DNA of 25,980 nucleotides. Origin: Paenibacillus sp. oral taxon 786 str. D14 (GTDB lineage: Bacteria > Bacillota > Bacilli > Paenibacillales > Paenibacillaceae). The translations under genes were made by a program, and so were the position numbers. Where the stretch lies: assembly GCF_000159955.1 (NCBI RefSeq), contig NZ_GG695980.1, positions 99,490-125,469 on the forward strand, read 5' to 3'. The notes beneath the pieces are model-generated. The model made no database searches and was not told the origin of the DNA. It saw only the letters and a list, made by a program, of their open reading frames with translations. Every line of letters begins with the position of its first letter. Position 1 is the first letter of the stretch. Of the stretch, positions 15,801 through 23,680 are shown piece after piece.

Positions 15801-17760
15801 ACCACAAATTGGCATCATTTAAAACTTTTAATGAGATTGTATACTCCCCTGCACCGTAAGCTAAAAAGTTACTTATCATGGTTGAACCAGAGTATATCTC
15901 AGTACCCTCTCTCTTAATACTCCAAACCCTTTGTGTAATGTTTCTGCCAGCCGGGTCATACGAATGATCTTGTATTTCAAGCGTTTTATACTTGGTCACT
16001 TGATCTGGAACTCGAAAATCTGCAATAGGCTTCAATGCAGTGGAACCGGTAGCAACATAACGTACCATTGGTTGGCTCCATGCTCCTTGATAATCCAATA
16101 CTCTAAGTTGCACTAAATAGTCCTTACCCAAAGGAAGGTTGCCAGGAATCATGCCATCTGTCCATGTGGTGGCTGTTGTCTCGCGCCATTTCCACTCCGT
16201 TTGTGCAATCCCCTTTGTTGGTGTGGACTCCATGTCGAGATCATAGGACTGATTGTTAACGGTAATCGTGTAATTGCTAGTCCCCTTCGTAACTTTTAGT
16301 GTAAAATCTGCTACTGGTCTACGATGCACATAGAGATATTGTGGTGTAGGGTGGTCTTCGCCAAACCAGATTTCATAGCGCCCTGGTTTATCAAATTTCA
16401 GCGGCAAATCCTTTTGCCATCTTCCGCTCCATTGGGCTTGACCAGTACTGTTCTCATAATACGTACTATCATGTTCAATTTTCCAACGGCCATTTGGAAA
16501 TTCTGGTGTTTGGGTATTATTCATGAATGAAGATGGATTAACCTCAAGATGATTATCCTCATCAAGGATCATGTATTGTGAACTGCCATTCGATCTGATT
16601 TTAGTGAAGATATAGTTTGCTAGCTGATCGATCGCAGTTGCATAGTTATTCCCATTAATAAATACTCCGTTACCATTGTTACGTGTAATAAAGGCAATGG
16701 CCTGTTCTTGGTTAGTTGAAGAGCCTATAGCTACGTAATCAACAGCGTTATTAATCATACGTGTTAAAATTTCTCCAGAAGCCGTTGTACTGTTTAAATC
16801 GGAAATCACATTATTATCAACATTGACAATAAAGCGATCTGACCCTTCCCTCCAGATTGGTTGCAATAATACCTCTCTGTATTGCTTTGGCTTTTTCGTT
16901 TCCATTTTTATATTTTTAAACGTAAAGGAAGATACAGAAGAGCAACCATGGCTTGTATAGCTTGCAAATGGACCAAACCCATTCCCATACTTACTTGTTA
17001 AAGTGTAGTTATTTATTAACACTTGATTGTTATCCCACATATTAATACTAGTTGGAGTTACCTCTATTTTGACTTGATGCGAAGTCACCGCAAGTCTTGG
17101 AAATGTAGAAACCAGCCTTCCTGCATTGGCTAATGAATTATAAGTGCCATTTCGAAGAAGATCTACATTTACCTGATTTAGCTCAAATAATTTGATTTCC
17201 GTTTGACCGAATAAAATAACATATCCTGAAACGTATCCAGTGTTAATGGTTGCATTAAATAAGAATCCAGCCCCTTCGAGTGTATGCCAGTCCATTTTTT
17301 GCTCTAAAACCTCGAACGTGAAAGTTTTTTTCTCCGCAGAGGAATCTGGCATAAACATAAAATCTTTATGAGCTTTATCAGTATAACCATAGAAACTTAT
17401 ATCCTTATTACTCACGATAATATGCCGATAAAGTGAGTTACCATACGGTTCTGGATAATTAATATGGTCATATATTTGCCAATCAAATGTATCTTCTGCT
17501 GTCATAGACTTCATTTCTAAAGCTTGTACTTGTAACTGATTAGCATCTACACCTTTAGCAGCTAATTTAGCCTTTAAATCCTGCTCGAAATTGGACAATT
17601 CTAAATTCGTGCTTCCTGCTGCCAGTGCAATGTCAATCTTAGGATCAGCCTTAATGCTGATCTGAACTTTATCATCAGCAAATGCACGTGGGCCTTGTCC
17701 AAGCAGTGTAGATGTAAACATAGCTACGGATATCAAAAATATAAGTGACTTTCTGAACAT
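12802..17760 (-). CDS. Giant surface protein with FN3-like repeats and three SLH domains
   Basis: This is a 1652-residue secreted protein. The signal peptide (MFRKSLIFLISVAMFTSTLL) probably ends AFA-D near residue 29. Residues ~50-290 resemble a concanavalin-like domain (NATINTGYVSGYVILFGQTE). Next comes a block with a von Willebrand-like feel (DRFIVNVDNNVISDLN), PKD/Ig-like parts (around VADFTLKV and KPIADFRVP), then about eight FN3-like repeats (~760-1430), most ending in T/S-LPxxP. SLH domains fill ~1477-1652 (FEDIDRSFAKEE, FMDVQRTAWYAPE, YKDAGLIAWWAKPE) with the ITREQAAKM-type motifs. SLH triplets bind pyruvylated secondary cell-wall polymer, so the protein is anchored in the wall. The start has CAGGAGG 8 nt upstream. 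It is the last gene of the Tad operon, 34 nt after the CpaB-like gene, so a role in pilus display or adhesion is inferred. Confidence 0.85.
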   Translation of the reverse strand: MFRKSLIFLISVAMFTSTLLGQGPRAFADDKVQISIKADPKIDIALAAGSTNLELSNFEQDLKAKLAAKGVDANQLQVQALEMKSMTAEDTFDWQIYDHINYPEPYGNSLYRHIIVSNKDISFYGYTDKAHKDFMFMPDSSAEKKTFTFEVLEQKMDWHTLEGAGFLFNATINTGYVSGYVILFGQTEIKLFELNQVNVDLLRNGTYNSLANAGRLVSTFPRLAVTSHQVKIEVTPTSINMWDNNQVLINNYTLTSKYGNGFGPFASYTSHGCSSVSSFTFKNIKMETKKPKQYREVLLQPIWREGSDRFIVNVDNNVISDLNSTTASGEILTRMINNAVDYVAIGSSTNQEQAIAFITRNNGNGVFINGNNYATAIDQLANYIFTKIRSNGSSQYMILDEDNHLEVNPSSFMNNTQTPEFPNGRWKIEHDSTYYENSTGQAQWSGRWQKDLPLKFDKPGRYEIWFGEDHPTPQYLYVHRRPVADFTLKVTKGTSNYTITVNNQSYDLDMESTPTKGIAQTEWKWRETTATTWTDGMIPGNLPLGKDYLVQLRVLDYQGAWSQPMVRYVATGSTALKPIADFRVPDQVTKYKTLEIQDHSYDPAGRNITQRVWSIKREGTEIYSGSTMISNFLAYGAGEYTISLKVLNDANLWSDVFQRHITVTEDLSAPKISFSPSDATWTSDPVSVTIHYFDDSGLSNKYYKVTQSNQTPSSWDTAKDIENITLTNEGQWYIHAKAQDIAGKETTISAGPYQLQLSPDIPVLKLNSIGENWSEIGWSLPNHSLGDGYQYKVENITTGRSWLVNHPTDHIREEGLAAGSIYQYRIKAVNHVGESEWSEQFEVLTLPAPVDGLKVSFVPNNSGTVNVSFDDVESAVSYQLTIKEGSDIVYEEELNTAGTHQVTGLEGGKQYTVIVTAHNASGAGQSSVLGFLSLPAAPGEFQSVQIRETEVELSWTASPTAALYEVLRDAVSRYSGSDLSFTDTGLKSGTEYDYSISAKNESGFGDIAYLNGVLTLPGKTKITVDEIGKDVVNFSIDTVRGAEKYVVLVNGVKEKELAPETKQFEIDSLNSGTEYTFEVYAENRSGTGVANRVTVRTLPDKPGELLITDISDTTAKLSWQPVTGADKYKVTVTDDVYFETSGTDISLSDLRAGETYQLKVQAGNASGYGEAAAKTLLTLPASPDVRIDNVQATQFTLVWDEILSATKYVVRNEQGEIIGETKETSYTIKNLKPGSTHTVYVSAVNETGEGKKSSFTQRTLPGEWGIDPNDPQSSQPITVGDRGEHSVVIVIDPVEGADQYKIVDDAGNVVGIITAPETAKEIGGLESAKEYDNWSIIPINDVGEGQATPVPPFVTLPSSNFEVSVGNPTTSSLTVTVDSQLTNEIFVYAVNGKEVHRGKEKSYTASNLSSDKGYTFTVWTENSAGDKTKPKSATGKTLSLPSYGGSNLLQPKPPVDEQETAHPHTAEPQTHTDQAGFEDIDRSFAKEEILALYAMGIVKGVSDSKFEPDRQVTRVEFASMLVRAMELQEASDAALTFMDVQRTAWYAPELSAAVLNGVAKGFSAKEFRPFDPITREQAAKMIANAAYQGNVPAAQANYKDAGLIAWWAKPEVAALTTERVITGYPDQTFKPKRDMTRAECAALIYRSLGLIN

Positions 17761-17784
17761 TCTCTAACCTCCTGTTATAGAATA

Positions 17785-17811
17785 AGTCCCCTAATCACTG
17801 ATCAGGGGACT
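17785..17811 (-). promoter_or_regulatory. Intercistronic hairpin between the CpaB-like and SLH genes
   Basis: AGTCCCCT (17785-17792) and AGGGGACT (17804-17811) pair perfectly, with inner bases ATCA/TGAT extending the stem. It contains the stop codon of the CpaB-like gene and lies just before the SLH gene's SD. On the minus strand it is followed by TATTCT rather than a T run, so it looks more like an mRNA-stability or partial-attenuation element than a full terminator. Confidence 0.5.
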
Positions 17812-18592
17812 CCGTACCAGATGGGGATGAGTAAACTTCATCAGGGCTTTGAGCAGCATTTACTTCTTTTTCTAAGGGAATCACATCTACGTTCACACCA
17901 GTCGGGGTGAAGTAAACCTCTCCTTCTTGTTGATACTTAATCAGTGCTGCTGCCACATCTGGATTAGTAGTCTCTACGACCGCAATGGCTGGGATCGGAT
18001 TCTGATTCCCCGATCCTTCCCTCTGAGGTTCATAACCGTTCTGATTCTGTCTATCTTTAATGAGTAGACCTTTAAGCAAAGGATCATCAGAAGGAGTGAC
18101 CAACTCGGATGGCTGTCGGTCTTGCCCCTTGATGTACACATAAGCATCAACAATGGTTCCCGGCTTAATCATGTCCCCGGCACTCTTAACCTGGTCCGTC
18201 TTGACACCAACAAACATCGCTCCGTCTTTTAATTCAAGACTTTCTCCAAATTTGCTTTCCTTAGCCGGGATAAGCATCGACTTGGAAACTGGTATTCCTT
18301 TAGGAATTCCAACCTCAGTTGTTACCCAAGATTCGCCTTCCAGCTCCTTCAAATCCCGGATAGCATCATCTGGAACTTCACTCTTCACAACATTACGTTG
18401 TACGAGCTTACCTTCCACCAGACTATACGGAGTTAAATTATCTGCTGCCACATAAACCAATTCCGTTGTCACCTGCTTATTGACGATGCTACTCTGAATA
18501 ACAACGGCTACTCCAGCCAAAATTAAGGCGACAAATACGATGAGCAATCGTCGTGTGGCCTTATTCCATAATTTTTTCAAAATACATTTCAC
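17795..18592 (-). CDS. CpaB/RcpC-like SAF-domain protein of the Tad pilus
   Basis: This protein has up to 265 residues. One N-terminal membrane helix (RRLLIVFVALILAGVAVVIQ) is followed by an SAF-type fold (YVAADNLTPYSLVEGKLVQR, then PKGIPVSKSMLIP, then GAMFVGVKTDQVKSAGDMIKPGTIVDAYV). This is the signature order of the Flp pilus assembly protein CpaB/RcpC, an extracytoplasmic subunit that in Gram-negatives links to the secretin; Firmicutes lack a secretin, so here it must act at the outer face of the membrane or in the wall. The reading frame opens with GTG at 18592, but a TTG 4 codons in (complement of 18578-18580) is better placed behind GGGAGTG and gives MKKLWNKATRRLL. The spacing is 6 nt after the TadE-like gene. 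Confidence 0.75.
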   Translation of the reverse strand: MKCILKKLWNKATRRLLIVFVALILAGVAVVIQSSIVNKQVTTELVYVAADNLTPYSLVEGKLVQRNVVKSEVPDDAIRDLKELEGESWVTTEVGIPKGIPVSKSMLIPAKESKFGESLELKDGAMFVGVKTDQVKSAGDMIKPGTIVDAYVYIKGQDRQPSELVTPSDDPLLKGLLIKDRQNQNGYEPQREGSGNQNPIPAIAVVETTNPDVAAALIKYQQEGEVYFTPTGVNVDVIPLEKEVNAAQSPDEVYSSPSGTESPDQ

Positions 18593-18598
18593 TCCCTG

Positions 18599-19033
18599 TT
18601 ACTTAAATTCTCCAAGATAAGGTGTGTGGCGCTTGATAGTTAATGGATAAGAATTAAATCCTAAAATCCTACCCGCAACGAGTTTCACACGAGTATCAAA
18701 CTGAGCTTCAATTCTTGGCACTTTTGATGCTGTGTTCAGGTAGGAAATTGTTGTCACCAAGTGACTATTCGAAAAAAAATCATTGGTTAGGTCGGTGTTT
18801 AGTTTCAAATTAGTTTTCAAAATGTTATGAACCGTTCTTTGAGCTATAGATTCATTTAGTTCCAACCTCCCTCTCTGGTGCTCTATTTCTTCGACACCAG
18901 CAATAATCGCTCCATCAAGCGCTTGTTCCACAGCCTTCTCAATTTTGATATGGGCGTTGTAGACTACCAGAAAATCAGTGAGAAAAAACAAAGCAAAGGC
19001 GCCGAATAATATCAGCGCCAGATTTCGGAACAT
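18599..19033 (-). CDS. TadE/TadG-like pseudopilin
   Basis: This 144-residue protein has an N-terminal hydrophobic helix (NLALILFGAFALFFLTDFLVV) followed directly by YNAHIKIEKAVEQALDGAIIAGV, the helical 'neck' seen in TadE/TadG/TadF proteins, and a beta-rich C-terminal part. The order relative to the pilin and DUF4320-like genes supports a minor pilin or assembly-initiation role. No clear GxxxxE prepilin site is present, so it may stay membrane-anchored rather than be processed. GGGAAGTG precedes the ATG. Confidence 0.6.
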   Translation of the reverse strand: MFRNLALILFGAFALFFLTDFLVVYNAHIKIEKAVEQALDGAIIAGVEEIEHQRGRLELNESIAQRTVHNILKTNLKLNTDLTNDFFSNSHLVTTISYLNTASKVPRIEAQFDTRVKLVAGRILGFNSYPLTIKRHTPYLGEFK

Positions 19034-19050
19034 ATTAGATCACTTCCCTG

Positions 19051-19512
19051 TCATCGGAAGAATGTACGAGCTAAACCATCTTGCTTTACGCGTATTGGGA
19101 GCTTTACCGTCTTTCCCAGCGGTTTTAGGCCGATGCATTCATATTCCATACTAGCCTCAACCTCAACGGTATTTCCTCTTTCCACAAGTTTCGGAGTAGC
19201 CGTGAGAGTTACTCTAGCCGGATCAATACCAGATTTTTGAATGAGCCTATTGAACTGTTCGCGATTCGCACTATCGTAACCATTCTCGGCCTTGATAACT
19301 TCAAGCAACTCATTTGTAGCAACAGTCAATTTCTGCTGCTGTACGATGTAACCGTACAAGTCGATACCAAGATAGAGAAAAATGGCTGCGACCAGCGTGA
19401 AAAACATGAGTGGAATGGAACCTACAGCTCCACGGTTATTCCTGAGCGGAGCTAGCCATGTTTTAAGCACCGAACTTCTCTCTCCTCCCGTGGCTTTTTT
19501 GGTATTAATCAT
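19051..19512 (-). CDS. DUF4320/TadE-like pseudopilin
   Basis: This 153-residue protein has a basic N-terminus, a hydrophobic segment (GSIPLMFFTLVAAIFLYLGI) and a following amphipathic part (QQQKLTVATNELLEVIKAEN), like Firmicute DUF4320 and TadE-type proteins. The leader RNNRGAVGSIP has a G followed by small residues but no Glu at +5, so processing by the A24 peptidase is uncertain. Its ATG overlaps the stop of the upstream pilin gene by 1 nt (TAATG), meaning coupled translation. It probably helps pilus assembly as a minor subunit; this is inferred from position and topology. Confidence 0.6.
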   Translation of the reverse strand: MINTKKATGGERSSVLKTWLAPLRNNRGAVGSIPLMFFTLVAAIFLYLGIDLYGYIVQQQKLTVATNELLEVIKAENGYDSANREQFNRLIQKSGIDPARVTLTATPKLVERGNTVEVEASMEYECIGLKPLGKTVKLPIRVKQDGLARTFFR

Positions 19513-19760
19513 TAAGAAAGGTTGTCAAGTTTACCTGTGATGGATTGCCAGAAAGTAGGGAGCCAGCCTTTGATCAAGCCCCATACAACCACAATAGCAA
19601 GTACAGCTAACAGGGCATAACCCAAAATTTCTACGATTGAAGCCCCCTGTTGATTTTGTAAAGGTCTTGCCAGTCTGAGTACAACTGTTTCAGTACGAAC
19701 TACCAACTTCTCAGCCACACCATTTTTCCAAGTTACCACTTTGTTCAAAAATCTTTTCAT
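19512..19760 (-). CDS. Flp-type pilin precursor with long leader
   Basis: The 82-residue precursor starts at the ATG complementary to 19758-19760, chosen because CAGGAGG lies 8 nt upstream. A basic leader is followed by QQG|ASIVEILGYALLAVLAIV, the type IVb prepilin cleavage pattern: a Gly at -1 (residue 39) and a Glu at +5 (residue 44), then a hydrophobic helix. The mature pilin would have 43 residues, which is normal for Flp pilins. The 39-residue leader is longer than the usual 10-25. It should be processed by an A24 peptidase such as the one at 1-163 and polymerised by the TadA motor. It sits between tadC and the DUF4320-like gene, the expected place for the structural subunit. Confidence 0.75.
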   Translation of the reverse strand: MKRFLNKVVTWKNGVAEKLVVRTETVVLRLARPLQNQQGASIVEILGYALLAVLAIVVVWGLIKGWLPTFWQSITGKLDNLS

Positions 19761-19779
19761 TCCAATTACCTCCTGAATT

Positions 19780-20673
19780 TTATAAGTTTTGAATTTGTGA
19801 AAAAATATCAATAAAAGCAATAATGACGGCTGCAAAAGCGTGAAGAGCCACCAGAATATATAGCATCTTAATCTTCTCTGGCTGGCTACGGGTGACTTCC
19901 TTTAGTGCAGCAAGCCGGAGTTTCCGGAGATCTCCCTTAATGCTGTCGAAGTACTTCTTGGCTTCTCCATAACCGCTATTGACCCCAATCTTTACCGCAG
20001 CAGCAAAGTCCCGCATGACGGGTACATCGGTTTCAGCCGCAAACAAATCTACGGCATCGGTGAGTTTCATAATGCGGATGTTGGCATTGAGCCGTGCCAG
20101 CATTTTCTTCATCCGGGGACCACTCGTTTCCTCCAGCCTCTGAATTGTCGTCAAGAATGACTTGCCTGTTTCGAGAGCGATCATCATTTTGCTTATGAGC
20201 TGCGGCAAATCCCTTGTGATCTCTTCCTGCCTGCGCTTATAGGCCTTGGTTATTTCACCAAGTTGCGCAAAAAAGAACACAGCTACTGCCAACGGTATGG
20301 CTAAAAACAGAACTGGAAGATCGAGCAGAAAAGGAAGCACTAAAAAAGGAAGGCTCCCGGCAAGCGATTTAACCGCTTTGTCAGCAAGCTCTTCCTCAAA
20401 GGTGTTTTCTTTTCCAAGCAGATTGTACATCCGACGAAGCTTCCCATTAAAAATTGGCAGCCGAAGATTGAGTAACTTCGGCATGAGCCTTTCTGCAAAC
20501 ATAACCGTGATTGGGTCCATTTTCAGTTGCCGTAACTCTCTGTGATTTTTCTGAAGTAACGCTGCCTGATTCGCATAGCGCTTTTCCATATCGAAACTGG
20601 GCAACAAAACTTTTAGTGCCAGTCCGGAAATAATCATGACGGACAGAAACAGCAAGATATTAGATACAATCAA
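19780..20673 (-). CDS. TadC-like type II secretion F-domain platform protein
   Basis: This 297-residue inner-membrane protein has an N-terminal membrane helix, a cytoplasmic segment, two helices at about 105-140 (PFLVLPFLLDLPVLFLAIPL), the T2SSF helical domain (RDLPQLISKMMIALETGKSF, then VKIGVNSGYGEA) and a C-terminal helix (LYILVALHAFAAVIIAFI). This is the TadC layout; TadB-TadC form the platform on which TadA pushes pilin into the filament. The start appears to be a TTG complementary to 20671-20673, behind GGGGGG; a nearby ATG in another frame leads to an early stop. It lies 16 nt after tadB. Confidence 0.8.
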   Translation of the reverse strand: MIVSNILLFLSVMIISGLALKVLLPSFDMEKRYANQAALLQKNHRELRQLKMDPITVMFAERLMPKLLNLRLPIFNGKLRRMYNLLGKENTFEEELADKAVKSLAGSLPFLVLPFLLDLPVLFLAIPLAVAVFFFAQLGEITKAYKRRQEEITRDLPQLISKMMIALETGKSFLTTIQRLEETSGPRMKKMLARLNANIRIMKLTDAVDLFAAETDVPVMRDFAAAVKIGVNSGYGEAKKYFDSIKGDLRKLRLAALKEVTRSQPEKIKMLYILVALHAFAAVIIAFIDIFSQIQNL

Positions 20674-20689
20674 TGGACATCCCCCCTTT

Positions 20690-21556
20690 TTAAACTTTGT
20701 CGAGATTAAGCGACAGGTAATCGTCGCCTTTTCCTATAGAAAACAGCGTTGCGGCTGCAAAGGAAACTATATAAATCTGACCATGCAAAGTATTTAAAAA
20801 GACATTTGCATTGCCATTGTTCATAAAGGACATCATGACTGGCATCATCCACGCCATACCGATGACAGTAAAAAGCTGTTTTCGTTTGCTTTTAGCTTCA
20901 ATGTCCAGTTCCTGAATCTGAGTGATATCCTCTCCAATCTCATCCACGGTTTCCTTCAAACTATCCAATGACTGAGGATGAAATCCTTCCATCTGAGCCA
21001 TTCTGAGCTTATCCAAGAAGTCTTCCATCTTTCTGATCTTCAGTTCACTTAACATCTCTTCAAAAACTCGATCAATCGGAAGCCCCACGCGTAATTGATT
21101 GGATGCTTTTTCGAAGATCGGCTTAGTCACACCGTCCATATCAAGCACTGCATTTTCTAATGCTTTCTGGACGTTCGGAAAATCAGTTAACTTGCTGATA
21201 AAAAGACGCAAGTTTGAAGGAAGATCGAACAGGACGTTTTGTCTGATTTTTCGTTTCACTTTCAGGACAATCGTTCTTGGCAATGTAAAAGACAATACGG
21301 CTCCCAAGGCAATAAAAAAGTAGTTTCCTGTGAACAAGGCAATCAAGCCGATCAAACCAACGGAAAACATAACCAGGAAAGCGAACTCCCGAAAGGTGAG
21401 TGACCACCCAACCGTCTCCGCTTCCTTACGCACTTGCTCATAACCAAGAAACTTGGAGAGTGTGAATCCCTTACCTGCATTGGCATTAGGAACGACCAGC
21501 AGCAATGTTACAAGAGACAAAGCAAAAAAGTAAATGAAACTGACCCATAATGACAT
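20690..21556 (-). CDS. TadB-like type II secretion F-domain platform protein
   Basis: This 288-residue protein has an N-terminal helix (VSFIYFFALSLVTLLLVVPN), two more helices around residues 50-100, the conserved cytoplasmic T2SSF part (FDLPSNLRLFISKLTDFPNV, then LKETVDEIGEDITQIQ) and C-terminal helices (VIGMAWMMPVMMSF). It is the partner of TadC. The ATG has GAGGAGGAGTGAG directly upstream within the end of tadA; the two genes are separated by only 3 nt, so they are translated together. The protein is intact with no odd residues. Confidence 0.8.
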   Translation of the reverse strand: MSLWVSFIYFFALSLVTLLLVVPNANAGKGFTLSKFLGYEQVRKEAETVGWSLTFREFAFLVMFSVGLIGLIALFTGNYFFIALGAVLSFTLPRTIVLKVKRKIRQNVLFDLPSNLRLFISKLTDFPNVQKALENAVLDMDGVTKPIFEKASNQLRVGLPIDRVFEEMLSELKIRKMEDFLDKLRMAQMEGFHPQSLDSLKETVDEIGEDITQIQELDIEAKSKRKQLFTVIGMAWMMPVMMSFMNNGNANVFLNTLHGQIYIVSFAAATLFSIGKGDDYLSLNLDKV

Positions 21557-21559
21557 TAC

Positions 21560-22906
21560 TCACTCCTCCTCACACCAACGAGATATTGTTTCTTCAGGAG
21601 CGCCTTCGGCAATCAGTTTTCGTTTTAGCTTTGTCAGCTTTCCCGTCTGATTAAATCGACGACGAACTGGATCATATTGAAATATTGGTTGAATAATCGG
21701 CTTATCACCTTCAAAACCAATCAATTCACCAATTTCAAAGACCACCCTTTTCCCAGTACTCGCTTCATATTTCTGAAACAAAATCAGGTCAAAGGACATG
21801 ACGATCTGTGATGCAGTCATAGGATTATTTCCTGAAAGTTGTAAAAACCGCACAGCAGCCTCTTCTGTTCCATTAGCATGTATCGTTAGGTGGACAATAT
21901 GTCCTGTGTTCGCAGCCACAAGGGCTTGGCTGGCAGCAAATTCATCCCGTACCTCACCGATCAAAATAACATCAGGATTCTGTCGAAGGCTCGTTTTCAC
22001 AAGTTTCGGAATGGGATAAGCTTTTCGATCATCCTCATGCTCCTTTACAATTACGGAAGCGATATTGGGATAATCCTGATAGCTAAGCTTAGCTTTGAGC
22101 AACATTTCCTCGGAATCCTCAATACAGAAAAATCGGGTCAATGGATCGTAGTACTGAGGAAAGCGTATGAGTTGCGTGGTTTTTCCGCTATTCGTTCCCC
22201 CCGCGATGATGCAGTTTACCCCATAAGGTAGAACATCCTTAAGAAATTCGGATATTTCCTTTGAAATGTTTCCGTAAGAAATACATTCCTCATCCGAAAA
22301 TACATCCGGCGGAAATTTGCGAATGGAGATGATCGGGCTGTGGGTACTGACCCCTCCCCTAGTCACATCCATGATTACATTGATACGGAACCCGCGATAA
22401 TTCGCGTCAATAACAGGCTCATTTGCAGTAAGTGTCTTACCAATTGGCATAAGCATTTTATCAATGGTCTGATAAATATGATCGTTGTCGCGAAAACGAA
22501 TTTCGGTCATATGCACAGGAAACCCATTGCGCTCAACAATCACTTCCGCAGGAGCGTTAATCTCAATACTGCTAATTGCTGGATCATCCAGTGCCGGCTG
22601 CAACACGCCCATCTCCGTAATTTCAGTACGGATATAGTCAATAACTTCGCTAATATCCATGCTAAATTTCAAGTCTCGCTGATCCCGGATGAAGTCTGAG
22701 ATATGGTATTTGACCCTGTTCCGTGCTTGCTCATCAATGATTGCCCGGACAAACTCATCATTGTAGTTTGTGATAAGGTATTGCTGCGTCCGCTCCAGCA
22801 AAGTCTTTAGGTTTTCGTCGTCCGTCTTGCTGCGAGTACTGGTTGCCTTAATTTCAGGCCGACGGTACTGTACGAACTCTGCCGGATTGATCAATCCGAT
22901 AGCCAT
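21560..22906 (-). CDS. TadA/CpaF secretion ATPase
   Basis: This 448-residue cytoplasmic hexameric ATPase has Walker A GGTNSGKT at 236-243, the Asp/Glu box CIEDSEEM near 261-268, Walker B DVILIGEVRDE at 312-322, and the His box TGHIVHLTIHANG at 334-346. The N-terminal ~220 residues carry the CpaF-type N domain (SSIEINAPAEVIVERNG). All catalytic residues are present. The start is the ATG complementary to 22904-22906, with GGGAGGGAG 6-8 nt upstream; an in-frame codon 8 residues earlier has no site. This start lies 53 nt inside the preceding CpaE-like gene. It powers both assembly and retraction of Flp pili in other systems. Confidence 0.9.
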   Translation of the reverse strand: MAIGLINPAEFVQYRRPEIKATSTRSKTDDENLKTLLERTQQYLITNYNDEFVRAIIDEQARNRVKYHISDFIRDQRDLKFSMDISEVIDYIRTEITEMGVLQPALDDPAISSIEINAPAEVIVERNGFPVHMTEIRFRDNDHIYQTIDKMLMPIGKTLTANEPVIDANYRGFRINVIMDVTRGGVSTHSPIISIRKFPPDVFSDEECISYGNISKEISEFLKDVLPYGVNCIIAGGTNSGKTTQLIRFPQYYDPLTRFFCIEDSEEMLLKAKLSYQDYPNIASVIVKEHEDDRKAYPIPKLVKTSLRQNPDVILIGEVRDEFAASQALVAANTGHIVHLTIHANGTEEAAVRFLQLSGNNPMTASQIVMSFDLILFQKYEASTGKRVVFEIGELIGFEGDKPIIQPIFQYDPVRRRFNQTGKLTKLKRKLIAEGAPEETISRWCEEE

Positions 22907-23585
22907 CCTTTTCTCCCTCCCATAATGCAAATAATTGTTCTGGACGGCTTAGAATAGGTTCTTCCTTAAAGTCACTATTTCTAAACTCGTTACTAAATAA
23001 GCTTACATTCTGCACATCGTAGTCCTGTTTTAGCGTTTTGTAGGCTGCATAAGTACGAATAATTTCAACCGGCTCATTCATATTTAGCACGACTTGATCT
23101 GCTTCTTTTAACGAGAAAAAGGTCATTGGATGAATCAGTTGCCCCTGCAGGACCGTAAAGACGTAGTGATATCCAGACAAATGGACTTTCAAATACGCGG
23201 GCAATTCACTCAGCGTCTTTTCTTGCTGTAGCTTAATCAGCGTAGGGCTGTCAGGCTTGCTCTTGGGCTGAATCAGTAATCCATCAAACCCATCAAAGTG
23301 ATGTAAATACTGGTGAATCCCCTGTAGCATCCCCCTATCATAGTCAATCAGCAACTGATCCACCGACTGTGCATGCTCCAGCTCCGACACCCCCATGCGG
23401 TAAGCCACGCGCGGCAAACCCAAACATGGAAACTCAACAACCACGGCCGTTTCTTCCCGTTTTTTTACCAGATTCAACAGCTTCTCTAAGAGAAGTGAAG
23501 AATCTGTACCCGCTGGGTTCCATAGTGCAACCATAACGCCTGTCGGTGAGCGCGGTGGTTCTTTTTCTTTCTTCCATCTAAGCAT
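22854..23585 (-). CDS. Degenerate CpaE/MinD-like protein of the Tad operon
   Basis: This is a 243-residue protein. The ATG complementary to 23583-23585 is chosen because AAAGGAG lies 8 nt upstream; a longer in-frame version has no site. The opening GVMVALWNPAGTDSSLLLEK takes the place of a MinD-type P-loop, but the GKT lysine is missing, and no deviant-Walker lysine is visible. The later pattern (AVVVEFPCLGLPRVAYRMGV, then FDGLLIQPKSKPD) keeps the beta-strand order of the ParA/MinD fold, read by eye. It may be a non-hydrolysing partner of the other CpaE-like protein at 25058-25980, placing the Tad machine at a cell site. Family membership is inferred from fold pattern and position. Confidence 0.5.
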   Translation of the reverse strand: MLRWKKEKEPPRSPTGVMVALWNPAGTDSSLLLEKLLNLVKKREETAVVVEFPCLGLPRVAYRMGVSELEHAQSVDQLLIDYDRGMLQGIHQYLHHFDGFDGLLIQPKSKPDSPTLIKLQQEKTLSELPAYLKVHLSGYHYVFTVLQGQLIHPMTFFSLKEADQVVLNMNEPVEIIRTYAAYKTLKQDYDVQNVSLFSNEFRNSDFKEEPILSRPEQLFALWEGEKDGYRIDQSGRVRTVPSA

Positions 23586-23640
23586 TTCGTGTCTCCTTTC
23601 CGAATAAAAATCACGGGGATTAGATGTTCCCCTCATTCTT

Positions 23641-23680
23641 AAATAAAAAAAGCCTCCACTCAAAAATAGAGTAGAGGCTT
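23641..23680 (-). terminator. Strong leftward terminator ahead of the CpaE-like gene
   Basis: AAGCCTC-c-ACTC (23650-23661) faces GAGT-a-GAGGCTT, with one mismatch in the stem. On the minus strand it is followed by TTTTTTTATTTAAG. It lies between the IS element and the 23585 gene, so it originally followed the partial cpaE-like gene directly. Confidence 0.75.

Noticed and set aside
22340..22699. Rightward ORF of 119 codons inside tadA
   Set aside because: It is antisense to the conserved CpaF domain with no supporting start signal.
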